Positions 46,221-54,334 of a DNA stretch of 64,000 bases are shown here, piece after piece. The translations under genes were made by a program, and so were the position numbers. The DNA comes from JAJTFA01 sp051715425. GTDB taxonomy: Bacteria > Bacteroidota > Bacteroidia > UKL13-3. The notes beneath the pieces were generated by a model. That model saw only the letters and a program-made list of their open reading frames with translations, was not told the origin of the DNA and searched no databases. Numbering within the stretch: position 1 is the stretch's first letter; each line of letters starts with the position of its first letter. Where the stretch lies: positions 310,001 to 374,000 of the forward strand of contig JBPXJS010000041.1 of assembly GCA_051715425.1 (NCBI GenBank), given 5' to 3'.

Positions 46221-47006
46221 ATGTCAAAAGCCAGATTAATTCCTAAACTTCAGCTTCGCAGAAGCTCTCAGAATCCATCAAGAATGGTACTGGTGATTAC
46301 AAAGCAATTTGATACCCCAATTGAAATTGCTGATCCTGTATCGCAAGCCAAAATTTTTCAGGCACAGGCTGCTGATGAATTAATCTTTATCAATATAGAT
46401 AAGGAACAAAAGGATATCAATAAATTGGCTGAAATCATTCATAAAGTTTCTGAAGAAATATTTATGCCCATTACAGTGGGCGGAGGAGTTAGCACTGAAG
46501 AACATTTCAGGATTCTGCTTGCCAATGGTGCTGATAAAATATCTATTAATACCATTGCAGTAGAAGATCCTTCTTTCATTACCCGCACCTCAGAAAAATT
46601 TGGTGCTCAGTGCGTGGTAGTGAGTATTGACTACCGACAGGAAGCAGATGGAACTTATTCTGTTTATACAATGGGCGGACAGAAACAAACGAATTTGCAT
46701 CCTGTTGAATGGGCCATGGAAGCCGAAAGGCTTGGTGCAGGCGAAATTTTATTGTCAAGCATCGATCATGATGGAATGAGAAACGGGCTAAACCTTGAAG
46801 TAACACGAATGGTGGCCGATAAACTTTCCATCCCATTAATCACCTCAGGTGGTTGCGGACTTGCACAACATTTTTCCGAAGGATTTCTTAAAGGCAGAGC
46901 TGATGCAGTTGCTGCGGGTAACTTCTTTGCTCACAGAGACCAGAATCTGATGCAAACCCGATCACAAATAAAAAACGCAGGAATTAACATCCGGGTGCAT
47001 ACCTGA
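46221..47006 (+). CDS. hisF: HisF-like ammonia-channel subunit, sugar-cluster variant
   Basis: This is a 261-residue TIM barrel. The HisF frame is clear (ARLIPKLQL, ITVGGGVST, VVVSIDYRQ, SSIDHDGMRNG, ITSGGCG). Position 11, the general acid Asp of HisF, is Gln here (PKLQL versus PCLDV), and the following KDGRVVKG loop is replaced by RRSSQNPSR; D137 corresponds to the second catalytic Asp. IGP synthesis is therefore unlikely. It probably channels ammonia from HisH to the amidotransferase at 44395. Confidence 0.87.
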   Translation: MSKARLIPKLQLRRSSQNPSRMVLVITKQFDTPIEIADPVSQAKIFQAQAADELIFINIDKEQKDINKLAEIIHKVSEEIFMPITVGGGVSTEEHFRILLANGADKISINTIAVEDPSFITRTSEKFGAQCVVVSIDYRQEADGTYSVYTMGGQKQTNLHPVEWAMEAERLGAGEILLSSIDHDGMRNGLNLEVTRMVADKLSIPLITSGGCGLAQHFSEGFLKGRADAVAAGNFFAHRDQNLMQTRSQIKNAGINIRVHT

Positions 47007-47013
47007 TTACGCA

Positions 47014-48027
47014 TTGAAAAAAATAATACTAAGAGCAGACGGAAATTCTGCAATAGGTTTGGGTCATGTATATAGGCTGCTTTCCATTGCCAATATAGCC
47101 GGAAAAGACTTTGATGTTTGTTTTGTAATAAACAATCCGGAACCTTTTCTTCTTGACCTGTTAAACATGCATGTGAATAAGGTTATTTCCCTAAATGAAA
47201 CACATGATTATTCATCACCTTCTATAAAGGATAAAGAAACAGAAATAGCATTTGATATGGATGGTATTTTAACCGGTGAAGAGATTGTAGTAACAGATGG
47301 ATACTGGTTTGGAAAACAATATCAGCAGGCTGTAAAAGCAACAGGATGCAAATTGGTTTGTATAGATGATTTTGCTACCAACCATTTTTACGCAGATGTT
47401 GTGATCAATCATGCACCTGGAATACAACCATCACTCTACTCATCAGAACCTTATACAAAATTTTGTCTGGGTTTGGATTATGCCATGTTGAGAAATGAAT
47501 TTTATAGCACGTTTGCTCCGGTTGAAAAACGAGAAAAAGTACTCCTTATCTCAATGGGTGGAAGCGATGAATTCAAGCTCACTGGAAAATTTCTGCCTTC
47601 TATCATCAACAAGGGCGAATTTAAAGCCATTCATATTCTTATCTCTCCCTTATTTGATAAAGAACACCTGAACCAGATTAATCATTATGTATCCAATCCC
47701 AGTCTGAATATAAGATTACATAGCAATCTTACTGCAAAAGATCTTGTACATGTTATGGATTCCTGCGCACATGCATTTGTTTCGGCAAGCACTGTTTTAT
47801 TTGAGGCTTACAGCAGAGGGTTGATTTGTATAACAGGTTATTATACCGGCAACCAACAGAATATTTACAATGGATTTACCTCTCAAAAACTTGCACATGG
47901 TTTGGGTGATCTGAAAACGTTGGAACAAATTTCTTTTCATCATTTAAATGATAGCACATTAATCCCTTTGCTTCAACCAATGAAGTCAGATAAAAATCTA
48001 AAAAATATTTTCCTTTCTCTATGTTAA
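47014..48027 (+). CDS. pseG: UDP-2,4-diacetamido-2,4,6-trideoxy-beta-L-altropyranose hydrolase (PseG)
   Basis: It has a TTG start and 337 residues, a GT-B fold like MurG. The N-terminus RADGNSAIGLGHVYRLLSI is the PseG signature with the catalytic His in GLGHV. VCIDDFA and INHAPGIQ follow, and LLISMGGSDEFKLT begins the second domain, with SASTVLFEAYSRGL near the end. It removes UDP to give the free 6-deoxy-AltdiNAc for PseI. It overlaps the next gene by 7 nt. Confidence 0.9.
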   Translation: MKKIILRADGNSAIGLGHVYRLLSIANIAGKDFDVCFVINNPEPFLLDLLNMHVNKVISLNETHDYSSPSIKDKETEIAFDMDGILTGEEIVVTDGYWFGKQYQQAVKATGCKLVCIDDFATNHFYADVVINHAPGIQPSLYSSEPYTKFCLGLDYAMLRNEFYSTFAPVEKREKVLLISMGGSDEFKLTGKFLPSIINKGEFKAIHILISPLFDKEHLNQINHYVSNPSLNIRLHSNLTAKDLVHVMDSCAHAFVSASTVLFEAYSRGLICITGYYTGNQQNIYNGFTSQKLAHGLGDLKTLEQISFHHLNDSTLIPLLQPMKSDKNLKNIFLSLC

Positions 48028-48650
48028 TTCAGATATTATGTGATAATCCTTCCTCATGGATTATTCCTTATGCAAAAGAACTGGTAAATGAACTGACCTT
48101 GTCAGGAAATATTATCCGGCTTATTCATCATAAGGATGAGGTAGTTTCCGGAGATATTCTCATTATGCTTTCGTGCGAGCACTTATTCAGGAATCTTTCA
48201 CTTAACAAGTATAATCTGGTTGTGCATGAGAGTGATCTCCCTAAAGGTAAAGGATGGTCGCCACTAACCTGGCAGGTGCTTGAGGGTAAGGATAAAATTC
48301 CGGTAACCCTTATCGAAGCAACGGAAGGAGTTGATGCCGGGCCAATATATGATCAGATAACTATTAACCTGAACGGTACTGAGCTTGTTGATGAACTCAG
48401 ACAGGCACAGGGAGAAGCGACAAAAGAACTGATCAGAAAATTTGTTAAAAATCACCCCAACAATACAGCCACACCTCAACAAGGTGAGGAAAGTTTTTAT
48501 CCAAGAAGAAAACCTGAAGATGGAAAACTTGATATCCATGTCCCTTTAAAAGATCAATTTAATCTGCTCCGTGTTTCCGATAATGAGCGATACCCTGCAT
48601 GGTTCGAAATAGATGGTGTTACTTACCAGTTAAAGATCTACAAAAAATAA
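48021..48650 (+). CDS. Formyltransferase-family protein (paralogue 2, PseG-linked)
   Basis: The protein has 209 residues. VVHESDLPKGKGWSPLTWQV contains His69, at the position of the Fmt His, and GVDAGPIY contains Asp105; the Asn two residues before the His is replaced by Val67. It is shorter than the other two formyltransferase homologues of the locus and lacks their long C-terminal domain. Position directly after PseG suggests it N-formylates a pseudaminic precursor or product. N-formyl Pse is known from other bacteria, so this is a plausible but unproven role. Confidence 0.7.
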   Translation: MLIQILCDNPSSWIIPYAKELVNELTLSGNIIRLIHHKDEVVSGDILIMLSCEHLFRNLSLNKYNLVVHESDLPKGKGWSPLTWQVLEGKDKIPVTLIEATEGVDAGPIYDQITINLNGTELVDELRQAQGEATKELIRKFVKNHPNNTATPQQGEESFYPRRKPEDGKLDIHVPLKDQFNLLRVSDNERYPAWFEIDGVTYQLKIYKK

Positions 48651-48678
48651 CGTTTATCAAATACGTTCTAAACTAACA

Positions 48679-49677
48679 ATGAAAATTATTAATACTTTCA
48701 GGCACGCTGATATAGAAATTCAACACGTTCTTATTGACCTTGGTTCAACAACTGAAATGAATCAATATATGTTGTTGTTTGAGAAATGTTTTGGGAAAAG
48801 AGCCAATATTACCGAAGAAACTTTCACGTGGTTTAACCTTGATCAGCCCGGAGCCGAGAATTACAACTTTGGATTTATTGATTGCAACAATAACAGCCTG
48901 ATAGCTGCATACGGACTGTTGCCAATCGATGCTGCGCTTCATGGGAAAAAGGCAAAAGCTGTTTTATGCACCAATGTAATGACAGACCCCGACTATGCAG
49001 GCAAAGGTTTGTTTGTAAAAATAGGTGAAGAATCCATCAGGCATTGTGGAGAACAAGGTATTTCTGTTTGCCTTGGCATCCCAAATGAAAATGCCATAAA
49101 AGGACATATGAAAGTAGGCTGGACACCGTTTGAAGATATTTCCTACTATGAGATGCTCAAAACTGATATGTCGGTCTTCCCTGCTGACAGCAGAATTCAG
49201 ATCAGTGAATCAGACAGTTTCAACGAACGTGATTATATATTTGATGATCTGTTTAATAACGACAGCGATTTTCGTTTAACAAGAACCAGCACCTGGCTTA
49301 ACTGGCGATGCTCAAAGCCTCACAGTACTTACAGAAAGTTTAAGGTTAATGAAAATGGTTTTGTTGGTTACTTTATTATAAAGGAGTTTTTTGATGCAAA
49401 AGAGGCTGTAAAAAAAACACATATTGTTGACCTGGCCTTTAAAAACGAACAGGTTCTGGAAGCAATTCTAAAATATGCTGTAAATATTGCGGTGCTCAAT
49501 CAATCAGATATTCTGAACTTATGGGCATTTGATAGTGATGAGCTGATGGCCCGGTCGCTAATAAACTGTAACTACAAAAAATCGTCTTCAAAAAATTATG
49601 TCATTCTTTACCCTATAGGTATTGAAAAACCGATAAAAAAAATAAGATTATCTTTATTTGACAACGATGTATTCTAA
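48679..49677 (+). CDS. GNAT-family N-acetyltransferase
   Basis: The protein has 332 residues. The first GNAT domain has CTNVMTDPDYAGKGLFVKIGEE (acetyl-CoA loop AGKGLF) followed by GIPNENAIKGHMKVGW. The second half (about 175-332) looks like a further degenerate GNAT domain, containing TSTWLNWRCSKP. It sits between PseG/formyltransferase and PseI. It could act at the PseH step or acylate another amino group; the shorter GNAT at 51463 is an alternative PseH candidate. Confidence 0.75.
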   Translation: MKIINTFRHADIEIQHVLIDLGSTTEMNQYMLLFEKCFGKRANITEETFTWFNLDQPGAENYNFGFIDCNNNSLIAAYGLLPIDAALHGKKAKAVLCTNVMTDPDYAGKGLFVKIGEESIRHCGEQGISVCLGIPNENAIKGHMKVGWTPFEDISYYEMLKTDMSVFPADSRIQISESDSFNERDYIFDDLFNNDSDFRLTRTSTWLNWRCSKPHSTYRKFKVNENGFVGYFIIKEFFDAKEAVKKTHIVDLAFKNEQVLEAILKYAVNIAVLNQSDILNLWAFDSDELMARSLINCNYKKSSSKNYVILYPIGIEKPIKKIRLSLFDNDVF

Positions 49678-49683
49678 GTAATT

Positions 49684-50742
49684 ATGAACAACACATTTGA
49701 TATTGGTAAATTTAAGGTAGGCGATGGTCAGCCTGTATTTATTATTGCCGAGCTTTCCTGTAATCACCAGCAGGATTTTGAACTGGCAAGAAAATCCGTT
49801 CTGGCTATGAAAGAATGTGGCGTTGATGCCGTGAAGCTTCAAACAGCCAAACCGTCATCCATTACCATAAAAGCAGATACTGAGTATTTTAAAATAAAGG
49901 GAGGTACCTTATGGGACAATAAAACCCTTTACGATCTTTATTCTGAAGTGTATACCCCATGGGAATGGCATAAACCCCTTCAGGAGTTGAGTGAAAGTCT
50001 GGGTATGACATTCTTCTCTTCTCCCTTTGATCATGAAGCTGTTGATTTTTTAGAACAACATCAGGTTCCTGCATACAAAATTGCATCCTTTGAAATTACG
50101 GATATCCCACTTATTAAATATACAGCCGGTAAGGGCAAACCGATTATTATTTCTACCGGCATTGCAAATGAAGAAGATATAAAAGATGCCGTTGAAGCCT
50201 GTCATTCTGTTGGAAACTATCAGATAGCCTTATTAAAATGTACTTCGGCCTACCCAACTCCACTTGAGGAAGTAAATCTGAATGTAATACCCGAATTGAA
50301 AAGAAAATTTAATACAATTATTGGACTTTCAGATCATACACTTGGTAGTCTGGTTCCAACCGGGGCCGTAGCACTTGGAGCACGCATTATAGAGAAACAT
50401 TTTATTTTAGACAGAAAGCTGGGTGGGCCAGATGCCGCCTTTTCTATGGAACCACATGAATTTAAGGCGATGATTGATACCGTAAGGGATCTTGAAAAAG
50501 CAATGGGCAAAAGTGAAATTATCATTTCCGAAAAAGTTGAAAAAAACAGACAATTTGCACGCTCGCTTTTCATCGTAGAAGATGTAAAAAAGGGCGACTT
50601 GCTTACACCTGAAAACGTGAGATCAATACGACCAGGATATGGCATAAGACCTAAACATCTTGAAAATATACTTGGAAAAAGAGTAACCAGAGATATAGAA
50701 AAAGGAACCCCATTGGATTTTAATATGATTGACGCATCATGA
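49684..50742 (+). CDS. pseI: Pseudaminic acid synthase (PseI)
   Basis: This is a 352-residue NeuB-family enzyme. It has IIAELSCNHQQDFELA, AVKLQTAKPSSITI, SSPFDHEAVDFLE, YKIASFEITDIPLI, GLSDHTLG, and IEKHFILDRKLGGPDAAFSMEP, the last being diagnostic of PseI. The SAF domain (RSLFIVEDVKKGD) ends the protein. It condenses PEP with 6-deoxy-AltdiNAc to give pseudaminic acid. Together with PseB, PseC and PseG it makes the pseudaminic assignment secure. Confidence 0.92.
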   Translation: MNNTFDIGKFKVGDGQPVFIIAELSCNHQQDFELARKSVLAMKECGVDAVKLQTAKPSSITIKADTEYFKIKGGTLWDNKTLYDLYSEVYTPWEWHKPLQELSESLGMTFFSSPFDHEAVDFLEQHQVPAYKIASFEITDIPLIKYTAGKGKPIIISTGIANEEDIKDAVEACHSVGNYQIALLKCTSAYPTPLEEVNLNVIPELKRKFNTIIGLSDHTLGSLVPTGAVALGARIIEKHFILDRKLGGPDAAFSMEPHEFKAMIDTVRDLEKAMGKSEIIISEKVEKNRQFARSLFIVEDVKKGDLLTPENVRSIRPGYGIRPKHLENILGKRVTRDIEKGTPLDFNMIDAS

Positions 50743-51452
50743 TGAAAGAACTCTTCCGCAACAAAAAAATAATGATGGTGGTGGCTCATCCTGACGATGA
50801 ACTGCTTGGACCAGGAGCTACCATGAACAGGCTAATCAGTGAATTGGGCGTTAAGGCCCATGTAGTTATACTTGGGGAAGGCATCACCTCACGCTCAGAT
50901 ACCCGAGATCCCGCACTTTGGGAAAAGGAGCTTGCTATACACCGCAACAATATCATGTCGGCCCAAAAGGCCATTGGATATCAAAGCGTACAAATTTATG
51001 ATTTGCCCGATAACAGATTTGACAGTGTAGCATTGCTTGACATTATTAAAGTAGTGGAAAAGGAAAAAAAAGCCTTTAACCCGGATATTATTTTTACCCA
51101 CCATGGCGGAGATGTGAATATTGATCATCAAAGAACTTTTGAAGCAGTGATAACTGCCTGCCGTCCGATGGAACATGAACAAGTTAAAACCATTATCACT
51201 TTTGAAACCCCATCCGGTACGGAGTGGAGAGCATCAACAGATCCAAGACACTTTATACCAAATCTGTATATGGGGGTAACAAAAGAAAACGTAGAGGCCA
51301 AAATAAAAGGGATGGAAAGTTATGAATTTGAAAAACGACCTTTCCCTCATCCACGCTCACCTGAAGCACTAATGATTCAGGCCCAGAGATGGGGTGTAGC
51401 AGCCGGACTGCATTACGCTGAAGCATTCTGTATTGTAAGAAGTATATCCTAA
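50742..51452 (+). CDS. PIG-L family N-deacetylase
   Basis: The protein has 236 residues from ATG 50742 (an ATG at 50739 overlaps the pseI stop). The metal-binding motif VVAHPDDELLGPG is at about 14-26 and the second motif HHGGDVNIDHQ follows; both match the LmbE/PIG-L family. It is a zinc amidohydrolase removing an acetyl group from a GlcNAc-like sugar. It is placed among NulO modification genes, so it could free an amino group for formyl or other acyl replacement. Confidence 0.88.
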   Translation: MKELFRNKKIMMVVAHPDDELLGPGATMNRLISELGVKAHVVILGEGITSRSDTRDPALWEKELAIHRNNIMSAQKAIGYQSVQIYDLPDNRFDSVALLDIIKVVEKEKKAFNPDIIFTHHGGDVNIDHQRTFEAVITACRPMEHEQVKTIITFETPSGTEWRASTDPRHFIPNLYMGVTKENVEAKIKGMESYEFEKRPFPHPRSPEALMIQAQRWGVAAGLHYAEAFCIVRSIS

Positions 51453-51462
51453 TTCTAAACCC

Positions 51463-51990
51463 ATGAATACAAAAGAATTAAACAAACCCATTTATCTCGA
51501 AATTCTTACTGATGCAAATTTTTCTAAGAATTACGTGAACTGGATGAATGATTATGAAATCACAAAATACCTGGAAAGCAGGTGGAGAGGTCAAACCATT
51601 GACAGTATTAAAGAATACCTCAAATACATGAATGAGAGCCCAAACAATTTTATGTTCGGCATTTTCCTGTCATCAAACAACCAACATATTGGCAATATTA
51701 AAATAGGTAGTATTGACTGGATACACAGAAACGGTGATGTAGGCCTGTTGATTGGCGAACGATCCACCTGGGGTAAGGGTTATGCTACTGAAGCCATCAA
51801 ACAAATTACCCATATAGCTTTCAAAAATCTAAACCTGAACAAACTGCTTGCAGGTATTTATGTTGGCAATGAAGGTTCTTACAAAGCATTTATAAAAGCA
51901 GGATGGGAGGATGTAGGTCTTCTCAAAAAACATCGCTTCTCTGAGGGGAAATTTGTTGACGAATACCTGGTTGAGGTTATTACCAATTAA
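51463..51990 (+). CDS. RimJ/RimL-type GNAT acetyltransferase (PseH candidate)
   Basis: The protein has 175 residues, the usual length for RimJ-type and PseH enzymes. The acetyl-CoA loop is RSTWGKGYATEAI, with NLNKLLAGIYVGNEGSYKAFIKAGW after it. PseH acetylates the 4-amino group of the PseC product; this is the locus's closest protein by size and type, but the 332-residue GNAT at 48679 is a competitor. Note that it lies after pseI, not between pseC and pseG. Confidence 0.8.
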   Translation: MNTKELNKPIYLEILTDANFSKNYVNWMNDYEITKYLESRWRGQTIDSIKEYLKYMNESPNNFMFGIFLSSNNQHIGNIKIGSIDWIHRNGDVGLLIGERSTWGKGYATEAIKQITHIAFKNLNLNKLLAGIYVGNEGSYKAFIKAGWEDVGLLKKHRFSEGKFVDEYLVEVITN

Positions 51991-52003
51991 TTCAGGAAAT
52001 ACC

Positions 52004-53035
52004 ATGATCATTGCAAAACCAGATAATATCTTTTTCTTCACCGGCCCTGCGGTATGGATACCCGAAGCCATCAACTATGCATCTGCCAATGGTATTCAGT
52101 GCTATGTTTTTGCCGTTACAAGGCATCTGGAGGAAATTGTAGACAGGGAAAACAATATTACTTTTAAAGATGTATTGGAAAAGAATCAGATAGCTTATTT
52201 CCATTGTGATGATATCAATACGTCTGCCGATTTTAAAAGACTTGCTACTAAAAACAGCATTGGTATAGGCTTAGGGGAAGCGTATACTTTTACAACAGAA
52301 ACGCTTGCACTGGTTGACCGGAAAATCTTTGATATGATGATTATCCGTATGCCAAAATACAGAGGCGGTGCTCATTTTACCTGGCAAATTCTGCAACAAA
52401 ACAGAATTGGAGCATGGTACCTTCAACTGGTTAATGAAGAAATGATTCCAGGTGGTTACGATCACGCTGAAATTATAAAAACACACGAATATATTTTGCC
52501 TCAATGGGCTCGCACACCAGCCGACTATTTTAAAGTAGCTGATGTAGAAGGACTCAATCTTTTTAAGGGGTTTCTTAATGATATTGCATCAGGAAAAGAT
52601 TTTCATCTGACATGGTTACAGGAGAATTTTTCATTATACCTGCCACGCCTGTATACGTTAAAACATGCCTTTATTGACTGGAGTTGGAGCGGAGAAGAAA
52701 TAGAACGTTTTATATGTGCCTTTGATGATCCTTATGTTGGCGCCAGCACCTTTTGCAATGGTACCAGGGTATTGATAAAAAAAGCCCAGTTTGAACGTGG
52801 AGAGGGGGCTTTCCATCCGTTTATTAATGGTATCATTTACCGTATTTTTAACGGAAAAATATTTGTGGCAGTAAATAACGGAAGCATCATTATAGAAACA
52901 ATTCAAACGGAAAGCGGAGAATCATACCTTCCGGAACTGAAACCAGGATACCGGTTATTTACTCCGCAGAGCAAAATAGAAGAGGCCATGATGTTTAATG
53001 CCGAATTTGATTCAAAAGGAATAAAAAATAAGTAA
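52004..53035 (+). CDS. Formyltransferase-like protein, degenerate active site (paralogue 3)
   Basis: The start is ATG 52004 (MIIAKPDNIFFFTG); the frame opens at 51953 inside the GNAT gene. It has 343 residues. It aligns along its length with the protein at 31206 (MPKYRGGAHFTWQIL against LPKDRGGNIFTWQIL; FICAFDDPYVGAS against FICAFDKPYGGAR). The Fmt catalytic Asn, His and Asp are replaced by Asp110, Met112 and Pro149. It may be a non-catalytic partner, a new specificity, or a decayed enzyme. It shares its last base with the next ATG. Confidence 0.75.
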   Translation: MIIAKPDNIFFFTGPAVWIPEAINYASANGIQCYVFAVTRHLEEIVDRENNITFKDVLEKNQIAYFHCDDINTSADFKRLATKNSIGIGLGEAYTFTTETLALVDRKIFDMMIIRMPKYRGGAHFTWQILQQNRIGAWYLQLVNEEMIPGGYDHAEIIKTHEYILPQWARTPADYFKVADVEGLNLFKGFLNDIASGKDFHLTWLQENFSLYLPRLYTLKHAFIDWSWSGEEIERFICAFDDPYVGASTFCNGTRVLIKKAQFERGEGAFHPFINGIIYRIFNGKIFVAVNNGSIIIETIQTESGESYLPELKPGYRLFTPQSKIEEAMMFNAEFDSKGIKNK

Positions 53036-54321
53036 TGATATTTGACAGACAAAACAGTTGTAACAGAATGATGCGTTTTATAGAGGAAGTTTATCCTTTG
53101 CAGCGCATGATTAATTCTGAAGGACTTGACAGTGCTTTTGAGATCGTAAAACGAGAAATTCCGGAAACCATTATACATGAATACCCTGCCGGAATGGAAT
53201 GTGGAGACTGGATAGTACCTAAAGGATGGAAAGTAAAAGAAGCTTACCTGAAAAACAAAGCAGGTGATATTATTGCAGATTTTGCAGAACATCCGCTTTT
53301 TGTTGCCGCATACAGTGAACCGGTGAGCGGTTGGTTCACAAAATCTGAAATAGCCCGCCATGTGCGTTGCCACCCAACCAAACCGGGAGCTTATTTTTTG
53401 GAGCATCGCAATGCCTACAATTATAAATTAACAGACTGGGGCATTACGCTTCCTAAAAACACATGGGATAACCTGCCCGATGCAGAGTACCATGTTCATA
53501 TTGATATAGAATGGAGCAACCGGAGTATGAAGGTTGCAGAAGTATTTGTTCAGGGTCAGTCAGATAAAATCATTTCTATTAGTGCGCATATTGACGAAAT
53601 ATGTAATGACAACCTGAGCGGATGCGCTGCCGGAATGGAAATGATCCGCTATATTCAGCAATTACCTTCTCCTAAATATTCCTATCAGTTGCTTTTGATA
53701 CCGGAAACGATAGGTACCTTTTTTTATGTTTTTAATAACCTGCAGAGGGTAAAGAAAACAATAGGCATGTATAACCTTGAAACTGTTGGCTCAGGTGAAA
53801 GTTGGGTATTAAAAAAAGCCCTTACACCAAACAGTTTAATTGAACAGGCTCTCCATTCAGCGCTTGTTAACACCGGTTTCCCTTATAAACATATTGATTT
53901 TTTTGAAGGATATGGGAATGATGAACGTGTGTACGAATGGCCTACGCTTAAAATTCCGGGTGTAGCACTTCAGCGTTATCCTTTTTACGAATACCATTCC
54001 GGAGATGATACCCCGGAGAATATTGATCAGGAGCATTTGTTTAATGCTGTTCAAATCTCGTGTAACCTCGTAGATGTTTTAGAAACCGATTATATTCCTG
54101 AATATACTCAGGTTATTCCACCATGGCTTACACGACACGATCTGTATTATGACAGCAGGGATAATACAGCCAACTTTCATAAGTTCAACAATCTCCTACT
54201 TTTTAATATTGATGGAACCAAATCCCTTTCGGAACTTTGCGGGATAGCCGGTATAAGATTTACCGAGGCCTATGAATATCTGGAAAAATTTGTTGCCAAA
54301 GGTTTTATTATAAAAAAATAA
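53035..54321 (+). CDS. DUF4910-type putative M28-like aminopeptidase with C-terminal winged helix
   Basis: The protein has 428 residues. The N-terminal helical lead-in has YPLQRMINSEGLDSAFEI; a beta-rich insert ends SNRSMKVAEVFVQGQSD. The zinc-peptidase-like core has ISAHIDEICNDNLSG and LLLIPETIG, with YEYHSGDDTPENI near residue 320. The last ~70 residues (FNIDGTKSLSELCGIAG, FTEAYEYLEKFVAKG) look like a winged helix. It is cytoplasmic, with no signal. Its recurring presence in surface-glycan loci suggests amide-bond hydrolysis on a sugar, but the substrate is unknown. Confidence 0.78.
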   Translation: MIFDRQNSCNRMMRFIEEVYPLQRMINSEGLDSAFEIVKREIPETIIHEYPAGMECGDWIVPKGWKVKEAYLKNKAGDIIADFAEHPLFVAAYSEPVSGWFTKSEIARHVRCHPTKPGAYFLEHRNAYNYKLTDWGITLPKNTWDNLPDAEYHVHIDIEWSNRSMKVAEVFVQGQSDKIISISAHIDEICNDNLSGCAAGMEMIRYIQQLPSPKYSYQLLLIPETIGTFFYVFNNLQRVKKTIGMYNLETVGSGESWVLKKALTPNSLIEQALHSALVNTGFPYKHIDFFEGYGNDERVYEWPTLKIPGVALQRYPFYEYHSGDDTPENIDQEHLFNAVQISCNLVDVLETDYIPEYTQVIPPWLTRHDLYYDSRDNTANFHKFNNLLLFNIDGTKSLSELCGIAGIRFTEAYEYLEKFVAKGFIIKK

Positions 54322-54334
54322 TTTTCATTGTTTT

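Noticed and set aside
45601..47006. HisH and HisF as part of histidine biosynthesis
   Set aside because: No other his gene is nearby, HisF lacks Asp11, and both follow a PP-loop sugar amidotransferase.
52903..53406. Minus-strand ORF of 167 codons
   Set aside because: It is antisense to the formyltransferase-like and DUF4910 genes and has no recognisable domain.
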